This document shows positions 1 to 5,808 of a stretch of 5,808 bases of DNA, in pieces. Under the pieces are notes generated by a model that saw only the letters and a program-made list of their open reading frames with translations, was not told where the DNA came from and made no database searches. A program made the translations under genes and the position numbers. The stretch covers positions 1-5,808 of the forward strand of contig QNFD01000192.1 in assembly GCA_003645435.1 (NCBI GenBank), read 5' to 3'. The DNA comes from Gammaproteobacteria bacterium. Lineage in GTDB: Bacteria > Pseudomonadota > Gammaproteobacteria > GCA-001735895. The stretch's first letter is position 1. Each line of letters opens with the position of its first letter.

Positions 1-867
1 TCGGTACGAGCCGACGTAATTTTTGATTTATTTAAAAAAGAAAAAATTACCCATCTCTGTGGTGCTCCGATCGTGTTAAATTTGATCGCGAATGCCGATG
101 ACGAGGCCAAACAGGGTATAGATCACCAGATCAACGTGATGACCGCCGCCGCACCACCGCCACCATCGGTTCTGGAGGCTATGGAAAAATTGAATTTCAA
201 GGTAACCCATGCCTATGGACTGACCGAGGTATACGGCCCGGCGGTCGTGTGCTCCTGGCACGACGAATGGAACGACCTGCCGATCACCGAGCAGGCCGAG
301 CTAAAATCACGTCAGGGCGTACGCTATCCAATGCTCGAAAAGCTCGTGGTTGCGCATCCCGAAACCCTGGAACCGGTACCCCGGGATGGAAAAACTGTCG
401 GCGAGATCATGTTCAAAGGCAATGTCGTGATGAAGGGTTACCTGAAAAACCCCGAGGCCACGAAGAATGCATTAGAGGGCGGATGGTTTCATAGCGGCGA
501 CCTCGCGGTATGCCATGAAGACGGTTATATCGAAATCCGCGATCGCTCTAAAGATATTATTATTTCCGGTGGTGAAAATATCTCGAGCATCGAGGTTGAA
601 AAAACACTCTACCGCCACCCCGCAATTCTCGAAGCGGCGGTGGTCGCACAGCCCGATGAAAAATGGGGTGAAACACCCTGCGCGTTCGTTACCCTGCGAG
701 ACGAGGTGAACAATGTCAGTGAACAGGATATCATCGATTATTGCCGTGATAACATGGCGCATTTCAAAGCCCCGAAAACCGTCATCTTCGGTAGTTTGCC
801 TAAAACTTCAACCGGCAAGATTCAGAAATTTGTTTTACGCGAACAGGCAGAGGCCGCTTCAGCATGA
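1..867 (+). CDS. AMP-forming acyl-CoA synthetase (fatty-acid/methylthioalkanoate-CoA ligase type), C-terminal part, 5' end outside window
   Basis: The frame is open from base 1, so the visible 288 residues are the C-terminal half of a protein usually about 540 residues long. A GTG at 73 is only an internal valine. It activates a carboxylic acid with ATP to an acyl-adenylate and transfers it to CoA in the cytoplasm. Adenylate-forming motifs appear in order (numbered from the first visible codon): YGLTE at 72-76, GEIMFKGN at about 134, GWFHSGD with the ATP-ribose aspartate at 167, the RDRSKDIIISGGENIS hinge at about 180-195, and PKTSTGKIQK with the catalytic lysine at 273. The sequence resembles the bacterial group that includes medium-chain acyl-CoA synthetases and DmdB-type 3-methylmercaptopropionyl-CoA ligases. 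The acyl-pocket half is mostly missing, so the substrate cannot be called. The stop overlaps the next start as ATGA, implying one transcript and translational coupling. Confidence 0.95.
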   Translation, partial: SVRADVIFDLFKKEKITHLCGAPIVLNLIANADDEAKQGIDHQINVMTAAAPPPPSVLEAMEKLNFKVTHAYGLTEVYGPAVVCSWHDEWNDLPITEQAELKSRQGVRYPMLEKLVVAHPETLEPVPRDGKTVGEIMFKGNVVMKGYLKNPEATKNALEGGWFHSGDLAVCHEDGYIEIRDRSKDIIISGGENISSIEVEKTLYRHPAILEAAVVAQPDEKWGETPCAFVTLRDEVNNVSEQDIIDYCRDNMAHFKAPKTVIFGSLPKTSTGKIQKFVLREQAEAASA

Positions 868-1334
868 CCGATATAGTTACCCTACGACGAATCCTGAATA
901 CCTATAAACGCGTGGCCATGGTGGGATTGTCCGCGGACTGGTGGAGACCGAGTTTTTTCGCCGCCAAGTACCTGCTGGAACATGGTTTCGAAGTTATTCC
1001 GGTGAATCCAAAGTACGAAGAAATACTCGGACAAAAATGTTATCCGGATTTGAAATCGATCCCGACACCGGTCGATGTTGTCGACCTCTTCCAGAAAGCC
1101 GAGCGCGTACCGCTTTTTGTTGACGATGCCATAGAAATAGGTGCGAAAGTGTTGTGGATGCAACTCGGTATCGTTAATGAAGAGGCCGCACAGAAGGCTC
1201 GCGATGCCGGACTCGAAGTGGTCATGGACCGATGCATGAAAATCGAATACGCGCGCATATTCGGCGGGCTCAATACGATCGGCGTAAACACCAAGATAAT
1301 CTCGGCAAAACGTCCGGCATTTGTGAATTTTTAG
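864..1334 (+). CDS. CoA-binding protein, YccU family (CoA_binding_2 domain)
   Basis: This 156-residue cytoplasmic protein is a single Rossmann-like CoA_binding_2 domain, the fold of the N-terminal CoA-binding part of succinyl-CoA synthetase alpha. Visible landmarks are the first strand and glycine turn (VAMVGLS, 17-23), the second strand VIPVNPK (44-50), DVVDLF (71-76), VLWMQLGIVNEEAAQKA (96-112), and a C-terminal MDRCMKIEYAR (121-131) with Cys124, characteristic of the family. The domain stands alone without ligase or transferase parts, so it probably binds CoA or a nucleotide; the family's physiological role is not established. ATG 864 overlaps the upstream acyl-CoA synthetase stop by four bases, and AGAGG at 849-853 is a plausible ribosome site 10 bases upstream. 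The coupling suggests a job tied to the acyl-CoA made by that enzyme (inference). The last 15 or so residues are slightly longer than in many homologues. Confidence 0.9.
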   Translation: MTDIVTLRRILNTYKRVAMVGLSADWWRPSFFAAKYLLEHGFEVIPVNPKYEEILGQKCYPDLKSIPTPVDVVDLFQKAERVPLFVDDAIEIGAKVLWMQLGIVNEEAAQKARDAGLEVVMDRCMKIEYARIFGGLNTIGVNTKIISAKRPAFVNF

Positions 1335-1357
1335 GGGTTTTGGCTATTGCTAATTAT

Positions 1358-1456
1358 CCCCTCACCCTAACCCTCTCCCCAAAGGGGAGAGGGGACTGTA
1401 ATACTCCCTCTCCCCTCTGGGGCGGTGCGACGTCTCGCGAGGGCAGGGGTGAGGGG
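1358..1456. repeat. GC-rich intergenic palindromic repeat (CCCTCACCC-type, REP/MITE-like)
   Basis: The outer arms are inverted: CCCCTCACCC at 1358-1367 pairs exactly with GGGTGAGGGG at 1447-1456. After three mismatched positions, CCCTC at 1371-1375 pairs with GAGGG at 1439-1443. Inside lies a perfect 10-bp hairpin, CCCTCTCCCC (1371-1380) with GGGGAGAGGG (1384-1393) and an AAA loop. CCCTCTCCCC is repeated directly at 1406-1415, so alternative pairings are possible. CTCGCGAG at 1434-1441 is a further 8-bp palindrome. Elements with these ends are widespread between genes of proteobacteria and often give spurious translations like PLTLTLSPKGRG, also seen here. No T-run follows the hairpin, so it is a poor intrinsic terminator, though it could stall polymerase or protect mRNA ends. 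It encodes nothing and would need a transposase in trans if mobile. Confidence 0.85.
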
Positions 1457-1479
1457 AATTTAGTGAAGTTCATATGAGT

Positions 1480-1485
1480 TATAAA
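1480..1485 (+). promoter_or_regulatory. Possible -10 element for metY
   Basis: TATAAA lies 28 bases before the metY ATG, in the AT-rich 57-base leader between the palindromic repeat and the gene. No good -35 hexamer is found 16-18 bases upstream (the stretch there reads AATTTA), so this is only a weak candidate. The leader is short, and I see no SAM-type riboswitch fold in it. metY might instead be read from the upstream acyl-CoA synthetase transcript through the repeat. Confidence 0.25.
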
Positions 1486-1513
1486 AACATCAACTTAAAT
1501 CGAGAACACCACT

Positions 1514-2797
1514 ATGGCCGATAGAGAATTTGGAATCGAAACACTGTGCCTGCACGCGGGCCAAATCCCCGACGCTGCGACCGGCTCTCGAGCGGTACCC
1601 ATATATCAAACAACATCTTATGTTTTTGACAGTACCGACCATGCCGCCAGCCTGTTTAATTTGCAAACCTTCGGCAATGTCTACACGCGCCTGACCAATC
1701 CGACTACCGCAGTCCTCGAAGAACGTATGGCGGCGCTGGAAAATGGGCGTGCGGGACTCGCGGTGAGTTCGGGCATGGCGGCACAGACCGTCGCCCTGCT
1801 GACCCTGATGGAACAGGGCGATGAACTGGTATCGGCGAGTACGCTTTACGGCGGCACCTATTCACAGTTTGATGTCACCTTTCGAAAGTTTGGCATTAAT
1901 ACCGTTTTTGTCGATTCGGATGACCCCGAGAATTATCGCAAGGCGATTAACAAAAATACCAAGGCACTCTACGTCGAGACCATTGGTAACCCATTGAACA
2001 ACGTTGCGGATATCGAGGCAATCGGCGCGATAGCAAAAGATGCCGGTATTCCACTGGTGGTCGATAGCACGTTTGCGACACCCTATTTATGCCGGCCGAT
2101 GGATCATGGCGCTGATATCGTGGTCCATTCGGCAACCAAGTTTATTGGCGGGCATGGAACCTCGATGGGAGGTGTCATAGTCGAATCCGGCAAGTTCGAC
2201 TGGGGCAATGGTAATTTCCCCGGCATGACCGAACCGTCAAAGGGTTATCACGGCATTCGCTTCTATGAGACCTTCGGTGACTTTGGCTTTACCGCGAAGG
2301 CCCGTTGCGAAACCCTGCGTACGCTCGGGCCGGCAATGAGTCCATTCAATGCCTTTATGTTGCTTCAGGGCCTGGAAACCCTGCCGGTACGCATGGATCG
2401 ACATTGTGACAACGCCGTTGGCGTTGCTAAATATTTACAGCAGCATGCAGCCGTATCGTGGGTGAACTATGCAGGCCTGGAAGACAGCAGCTATGCACCA
2501 CTGGTAAAGAAGTATCTGCCCAAAGGTGCTGGCTCCATACTCACTTTCGGTGTCAAAGGTGGTTCCGAGGCCGGTGCAAAATTTATCGAGGCCGCTGAAT
2601 TCCTCAGCCACCTGGCGAATGTCGGCGATGCGCGAACACTCATTATTCACCCTGCCTCGACAACTCACAGACAGCTATCCGAGGAACAGTTAATCGCCGC
2701 CGGCGTAACCCCAGATATGATACGTATCTCAGTGGGCCTCGAGACCCTCGACGATATTCTCTGGGATCTGGATCAGGCACTGGCCAAATCGCAGTAA
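1514..2797 (+). CDS. metY: O-acetylhomoserine sulfhydrylase (O-acetylhomoserine aminocarboxypropyltransferase)
   Basis: This PLP enzyme of the Cys/Met metabolism family makes L-homocysteine and acetate from O-acetyl-L-homoserine and sulfide. Many members also accept methanethiol and make methionine directly. The 427-residue length is usual for MetY. Visible features are ETLCLHAG near the N-terminus, YTRLTNPT (57-64, with Tyr57 and Arg59 that reach the neighbouring subunit's PLP phosphate), SSGMAAQ (85-91), VVDSTFATP with the pyridine-binding Asp184, SATKFIGGHG with the Schiff-base Lys209, and RISVGLE with the substrate-carboxylate Arg404. The extra segment GKFDWGNGNFPGMTEPSKGYHG (226-247) after the lysine separates MetY from the shorter cystathionine gamma-synthase and MetZ branches. 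GAGAA at 1502-1506 is a weak ribosome site 7 bases before ATG 1514. The gene is a cytoplasmic enzyme gene and converges with leuA. It follows the acyl-CoA synthetase pair, separated by the repeat. Confidence 0.96.
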   Translation: MADREFGIETLCLHAGQIPDAATGSRAVPIYQTTSYVFDSTDHAASLFNLQTFGNVYTRLTNPTTAVLEERMAALENGRAGLAVSSGMAAQTVALLTLMEQGDELVSASTLYGGTYSQFDVTFRKFGINTVFVDSDDPENYRKAINKNTKALYVETIGNPLNNVADIEAIGAIAKDAGIPLVVDSTFATPYLCRPMDHGADIVVHSATKFIGGHGTSMGGVIVESGKFDWGNGNFPGMTEPSKGYHGIRFYETFGDFGFTAKARCETLRTLGPAMSPFNAFMLLQGLETLPVRMDRHCDNAVGVAKYLQQHAAVSWVNYAGLEDSSYAPLVKKYLPKGAGSILTFGVKGGSEAGAKFIEAAEFLSHLANVGDARTLIIHPASTTHRQLSEEQLIAAGVTPDMIRISVGLETLDDILWDLDQALAKSQ

Positions 2798-2809
2798 GCT
2801 AATTTAAGA

Positions 2810-4555
2810 TTAAACCGCTGCTAATTTCGGCTCGGAATTAACCTCGAATTCAACTCCGGCCCGCGCCACGGCATTTAACACGGCGCGCAGTGAAGCGCCC
2901 ACAATATCCTCGCTACATCCGGCCCCGCAGCTTCGTTGACCGTTGATGCTTAGTTGCACATAGGCTATCGCTTCGGATTGCTCGTTGTCGCCCAGCGTAT
3001 GTTCGCTGTAGTCGACCAACACAATTTTCGTATCCAGGCGCGTATTGATCGCCGTCACGAATGCATCGAGTATGCCTTTACCTTCGCTGGCAATATCGAA
3101 ATGTTGCTCCCCGCTCAATAACGAGGCCCTCAGCCGATCACAACCCTCGGACCTCGAAGCCTGGTATCTTTCAACCGTGATGGGCTTATCCACCTTGATA
3201 TAGGTATTCTGGAAGATATCCCAAATCTCTTCGGCTGAGACTTCAGTCTCTTTATTTTCGGCGTGTTTTTGTACATGCGGACTAAAATCGACCTGCATCC
3301 AGCGCGGCAAGATCAGGCCGTAGTCTTTTTCGAGTACATAAGCCACCCCGCCCTTACCCGATTGACTGTTGATACGGATCACTTCCTGGTAAGTGCGGCC
3401 GACATCACGCGGATCAATCGGTAAATAGGCAACCTGCCAATGCGTATCGGCACCGTTTAATTTTCGTTCACGATCGTCGATTGCCAGGCATTTATTGATC
3501 GCATCCTGGTGACTGCCGGAAAAAGCCGCGAACACAAGATCACCGGCGTAAGGATGCCGCGGATGCACCGACAACTGCGTGCAGCGTTCCACCACGTTAA
3601 TAATCCGATCCATATCGGATAGATTTAACTCCGGGTCTATACCCTGGCTATAGAGATTCATCGCCATCGTGACTATGTCCATATTGCCGGTGCGCTCGCC
3701 GTTACCAAGCAGCGTACCCTCGATGCGATCAGCACCCGCCATGACGCCAAGCTCTGAAGCGGCAACGCCACAACCGCGGTCATTGTGCGTATGTAAACTG
3801 ATGGTGATACTGTCGCGGCGGCTTATCCGGTCACACATCGTCTCAATCTGGTCGGCATAGACATTCGGCGTCGCAACTTCGACAGTGGCCGGTAAATTGA
3901 TAATAGCTTTGTTCGCGGGCGTCGGTTGCCAGACATCGATCACCGCGTCGCATACTTCGATCGCATAGTCGAGTTCGGTACCAGTGAAACTCTCCGGTGA
4001 GTACTGAAATTGCCATTCGGTATCGGGCTGTTTTGCTGCATGATCTCTAACCCAGTTTGCTCCCTGCACTGCAATACCCTTGATTTGCTCGCGCGACATC
4101 TTAAACACCTGCTCGCGCTGTACCGTCGAAGTCGAATTGTACAGATGCATAATCGCCCGCCGTGCGCCTTTCAATGACTCGAAACTACGCGCTATCAAAT
4201 GTTCGCGGGCCTGGGTCAAAACCTGGATAGTCACATCTTCGGGCACCATATCCTGTTCAATCAACTGGCGCACAAAGTCGAAATCCGTTTGTGACGCCGC
4301 TGGAAAACCTACCTCAATTTCCTTGAAGCCAACGTCAACCAGCAATCGGAACATGTCCAGTTTCTGGCCAGGTGTCATGGGCTCGATCAATGCCTGGTTA
4401 CCGTCACGCAAATCGACACTGCACCAGTCGGGTGCATGGCTTATGACTTTATCCGGCCAACGACGGCCTGATTTGGCAATAGGGCTGAAGGGGCGGTACT
4501 TTTTGTGATTGAAGGCTGACACCGGTATTTCCTGTCGGGTTGTTGTTGCTGGCAT
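2810..4555 (-). CDS. leuA: 2-isopropylmalate synthase, leucine-feedback type
   Basis: This enzyme catalyses the first committed step of leucine synthesis: acetyl-CoA plus 2-oxoisovalerate gives 2-isopropylmalate. From ATG 4555 the protein has 581 residues; an in-frame GTG at 4576 would add seven. Neither start has a clear Shine-Dalgarno site. Conserved sequence begins near KKYRPF, so the ATG is preferred. Numbered from the GTG, the TIM-barrel shows LRDGNQALIEPM with Arg57 and metal ligand Asp58, SPESF with Glu195, LHTHND with metal ligands His262 and His264, and GNGERTGN with Asn298. These match the spacing of the Mycobacterium tuberculosis LeuA active site. A linker follows, then a C-terminal LeuA allosteric domain (about 465-588) carrying VDYSEHTLGDNEQSEAIAYV and ASLRAVLNAVARA, so leucine inhibition is likely. 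Cys550 and Cys554 flank a turn where many homologues have GVG-type sequence. The gene is divergent from an Lrp/AsnC regulator across an AT-rich spacer. Confidence 0.95.
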   Translation of the reverse strand: MPATTTRQEIPVSAFNHKKYRPFSPIAKSGRRWPDKVISHAPDWCSVDLRDGNQALIEPMTPGQKLDMFRLLVDVGFKEIEVGFPAASQTDFDFVRQLIEQDMVPEDVTIQVLTQAREHLIARSFESLKGARRAIMHLYNSTSTVQREQVFKMSREQIKGIAVQGANWVRDHAAKQPDTEWQFQYSPESFTGTELDYAIEVCDAVIDVWQPTPANKAIINLPATVEVATPNVYADQIETMCDRISRRDSITISLHTHNDRGCGVAASELGVMAGADRIEGTLLGNGERTGNMDIVTMAMNLYSQGIDPELNLSDMDRIINVVERCTQLSVHPRHPYAGDLVFAAFSGSHQDAINKCLAIDDRERKLNGADTHWQVAYLPIDPRDVGRTYQEVIRINSQSGKGGVAYVLEKDYGLILPRWMQVDFSPHVQKHAENKETEVSAEEIWDIFQNTYIKVDKPITVERYQASRSEGCDRLRASLLSGEQHFDIASEGKGILDAFVTAINTRLDTKIVLVDYSEHTLGDNEQSEAIAYVQLSINGQRSCGAGCSEDIVGASLRAVLNAVARAGVEFEVNSEPKLAAV

Positions 4556-4692
4556 ATCACTATAAAGCAATTGCACTAGTAAATAATTGCGAATTAGCCA
4601 ATGAATTATAATATTAAAGATATAATTAACTATTAAACTAGAATTTATTAGGTAATATAGCTAATAATAATAATTTTTAGAGAGAAGTAGCC
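4556..4692. promoter_or_regulatory. Divergent AT-rich promoter/operator region between leuA and the Lrp-like gene
   Basis: The spacer is strikingly AT-rich: by hand count 17 of the 104 bases at 4577-4680 are G or C. ATTATAAT at 4605-4612 contains a perfect TATAAT on the plus strand (4607-4612) and one on the minus strand (4605-4610). A second plus-strand TATAAT is at 4621-4626. None has a good -35 hexamer at 16-18 bases. Possible operator elements are the palindrome GCAATTGC (4567-4574), TAATT-GCG-AATTA (4584-4596), and three stretches that begin CTAG/CTAA and end TTAG (4576-4597, 4638-4651, 4661-4680). Lrp-family proteins typically recognise AT-rich sites with such flanks. The divergent layout makes autoregulation, and perhaps control of leuA, the simplest reading. 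The exact promoters and sites are not resolved. Confidence 0.6.
4679..4684 (+). promoter_or_regulatory. Ribosome binding site deciding the GTG start of the Lrp-like gene
   Basis: AGAGAG lies 8 bases before GTG 4693 and is the only purine-rich Shine-Dalgarno-like stretch near it. The alternative alignment AGAAG at 4683-4687 is 5 bases away. The protein read from this GTG begins MKIVLDRIDKHIL, where Lrp/AsnC proteins normally begin, which supports the start. Confidence 0.6.
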
Positions 4693-5163
4693 GTGAAAAT
4701 CGTCCTCGATAGGATTGACAAACACATCCTGCGCTTGATGCAGTCCAATGGTCGCATCAGCAACCTGGAACTGGCCGACCAGGTGGGGCTTTCGCCAACA
4801 CCCTGTTCGCGCCGGGTCAAGCGTCTCGAAGACTCCGGTATAATCGACCGTCATGTGACCCTGCTTCACCCGGAAGCACTCGGCCTGAGTTTGACCGCCA
4901 TTGTTGGCATCTCCATGGACCGCCATACCCACGATCGTTTCGAGGCGTTTGAAAAGGCCATTGCTGATATGCCTGAAATCATTGAGTGCAGCATTGTCAC
5001 CGGCCAGGCGGCAGACTTTCTGGTCAAGGTAGTGGTCAAAGACATGCAGCACTATGAAAAATTCCTGCTCGGACACTTAACCCGACTGAAAGGTGTTACC
5101 GGCGTTCACTCCAGCTTTGTACTCAGGCAGTTGATTAACAAGACGGAACTGCCCGTGGAATAG
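4693..5163 (+). CDS. Lrp/AsnC-family transcriptional regulator
   Basis: This 156-residue DNA-binding protein has the usual length and layout of the family. The N-terminal winged helix-turn-helix spans about residues 5-55 (LDRIDKHILRLMQSNGRIS, then LELADQVGLSPTPCSRRVKRLEDSGII, where SPTPCSRRVKRLE is the recognition helix). A linker strand and the C-terminal RAM ligand-binding/oligomerisation domain follow at about 65-145, with the typical GQAADFLVKVVV (104-115; Gly104, Asp108) effector-loop motif. Such proteins form dimers to octamers and respond to amino acids. Placement head-to-head with leuA suggests leucine or another branched-chain amino acid as effector, but the ligand cannot be read from sequence. 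It may equally control only itself or distant genes, as many Lrp paralogues do. It starts at GTG and ends with tandem stops TAGTAG (5161-5166). No terminator hairpin separates it from the convergent membrane-protein gene, whose stop is 28 bases away. Confidence 0.93.
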   Translation: MKIVLDRIDKHILRLMQSNGRISNLELADQVGLSPTPCSRRVKRLEDSGIIDRHVTLLHPEALGLSLTAIVGISMDRHTHDRFEAFEKAIADMPEIIECSIVTGQAADFLVKVVVKDMQHYEKFLLGHLTRLKGVTGVHSSFVLRQLINKTELPVE

Positions 5164-5191
5164 TAGTTGGCAACGTTTCGGCCTGTCGGAC

Positions 5192-5808
5192 TCAGGGAAA
5201 GAGATTGGCGACCAGTTGTAGCCAAATTGCGGCTATCAGATACATCACGATCACGTAAGGCCAGCTCCAGATTGCTGCTTTCCAGCTCGGAATATTGTAG
5301 CGACCCTGAAACACAAGATTTGTGCCGGACAATGGACTCGAGCAGGTGCCAAGATTCCAGGCGAACAGATAGGTAACCGCAAGTAAATTGGGGTTGGGAT
5401 CAAGGGTCAATATTAATGGGGTCAAACTCGAAATCAAGATCACCGGATGAATACCGATGATGGCACAGAACAGCATGAAACCCAGCAGCTGGACAGAGGT
5501 AACGGCATCGAAATGCGTGAACGGCGTTTGCAGAACACCATTATCAATGATTGCCGACATGCCGGCCGCGAGCACACCCGCGGCAAGAAACAGGGTTAAC
5601 TCATTGACCATACGAGGCAACCCATTCACCACGTAACTTCCTAGCCGTGCAGTCGCGGATGTCCGGTTGCGTATGAGCAGGGTCAGGCTTGTGACCAGTA
5701 AAGCACTCGACCCTATCACCACTAAAACAGGGGTTTCGGGTAGTAACCAGAAACCGAGAACAACGCTGACTACCAGTATAAAGGGGATCTTCAGGATATT
5801 CAGATGAA
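5192..5808 (-). CDS. Polytopic inner-membrane permease, ion-transporter-superfamily-like, C-terminal part, 5' end outside window
   Basis: The frame is open to the window edge, giving 204 visible residues. A GTG at 5722 lies inside this reading frame within a hydrophobic stretch, so it is not a credible start. Numbered from the first visible codon, hydrophobic segments lie at about 8-22, 26-45, 68-87, 104-119, 119-136 (possibly re-entrant), 140-152 and 177-198. Conserved-looking loops are GIHPVILISSLTPLIL (118-133) and the polar stretch FAWNLGTCSSPLSGTNLVFQGRY (148-170). An unwound, small-residue-rich element such as TCSSPLSGTN is reminiscent of substrate or ion sites in ion-transporter-superfamily and anion-permease proteins. 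Substrate and exact family are not recognised, and there is no adjacent partner gene in the window. The protein ends right after a hydrophobic helix (WLQLVANLFP). It is transcribed toward the Lrp-like gene, so the two need not be functionally linked. Confidence 0.75.
   Translation of the reverse strand, partial: HLNILKIPFILVVSVVLGFWLLPETPVLVVIGSSALLVTSLTLLIRNRTSATARLGSYVVNGLPRMVNELTLFLAAGVLAAGMSAIIDNGVLQTPFTHFDAVTSVQLLGFMLFCAIIGIHPVILISSLTPLILTLDPNPNLLAVTYLFAWNLGTCSSPLSGTNLVFQGRYNIPSWKAAIWSWPYVIVMYLIAAIWLQLVANLFP

Noticed and set aside
1371..1393. Rho-independent terminator after the CoA-binding gene
   Set aside because: The 10-bp GC hairpin is strong, but it is followed by GACTGTAATACT rather than a run of T, and it is part of a larger dispersed-type repeat.
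1232..1477. Plus-strand 81-codon open frame reading through the end of the CoA-binding gene and the repeat (PLTLTLSPKGRG...)
   Set aside because: It is a translation of the GC-rich palindrome, the well-known spurious peptide type from such repeats; its first half overlaps a real gene in another frame and it has no ribosome site.
1457..1513. SAM riboswitch upstream of metY
   Set aside because: The leader is only 57 bases after the repeat, AT-rich, and shows no paired helices of a SAM-binding fold.
4080..4508. 142-codon open frame antisense to leuA
   Set aside because: It lies entirely inside a strongly conserved gene on the opposite strand and its translation has no recognisable domain; it is a shadow frame.
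4556..4576. Leucine leader peptide or attenuator upstream of leuA
   Set aside because: The MQLLYSD extension from GTG 4576 is in frame and continuous with leuA, with no stop codon, no run of leucine codons and no terminator hairpin in the spacer.
4648..5076. 142-codon open frame antisense to the Lrp-like gene
   Set aside because: It is a shadow of the conserved Lrp/AsnC coding frame with no recognisable protein family.
5167..5376. Plus-strand 69-codon open frame after the Lrp-like gene
   Set aside because: It overlaps the membrane-protein gene on the opposite strand, and its composition is rich in Ser/Arg as expected from the reverse of a hydrophobic gene.

Overview
This window looks like ordinary chromosomal DNA from a proteobacterium, most likely a gammaproteobacterium. 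That placement is inferred from protein style, the type of 2-isopropylmalate synthase and a CCCTCACCC-type intergenic repeat; there is no rRNA or other marker to fix the taxon. Coding is dense, with five confident genes and one unidentified partial transporter. I see no tRNA, rRNA, CRISPR array, transposase, phage gene or toxin-antitoxin pair.

Left block, plus strand: the window opens inside an AMP-forming acyl-CoA synthetase (C-terminal 288 residues). Its stop codon overlaps by 4 bases the start of a small CoA-binding (YccU-type) protein. An intergenic stretch follows that holds a GC-rich palindromic repeat of about 99 bases. Then comes a complete O-acetylhomoserine sulfhydrylase (metY), which makes homocysteine, or methionine if methanethiol is the thiol.

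Middle: a complete leucine-feedback type 2-isopropylmalate synthase (leuA) lies on the minus strand. It converges on metY with only 12 bases between the stop codons. Upstream of leuA is an intergenic spacer of about 16% G+C. On the other side of the spacer, divergently transcribed, is an Lrp/AsnC-family regulator. The arrangement suggests that the regulator acts on the shared spacer, on its own gene and possibly on leuA.

Right end, minus strand: the C-terminal part of a polytopic membrane protein, resembling ion-transporter-superfamily permeases, runs off the window and converges on the Lrp-like gene.

The common theme is amino-acid (Met/Leu) and acyl-CoA metabolism. I did not find a convincing undescribed system. 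The points most worth checking are the intergenic palindrome, the AT-rich leuA/lrp spacer, and the possible link between the acyl-CoA ligase and metY through methanethiol.
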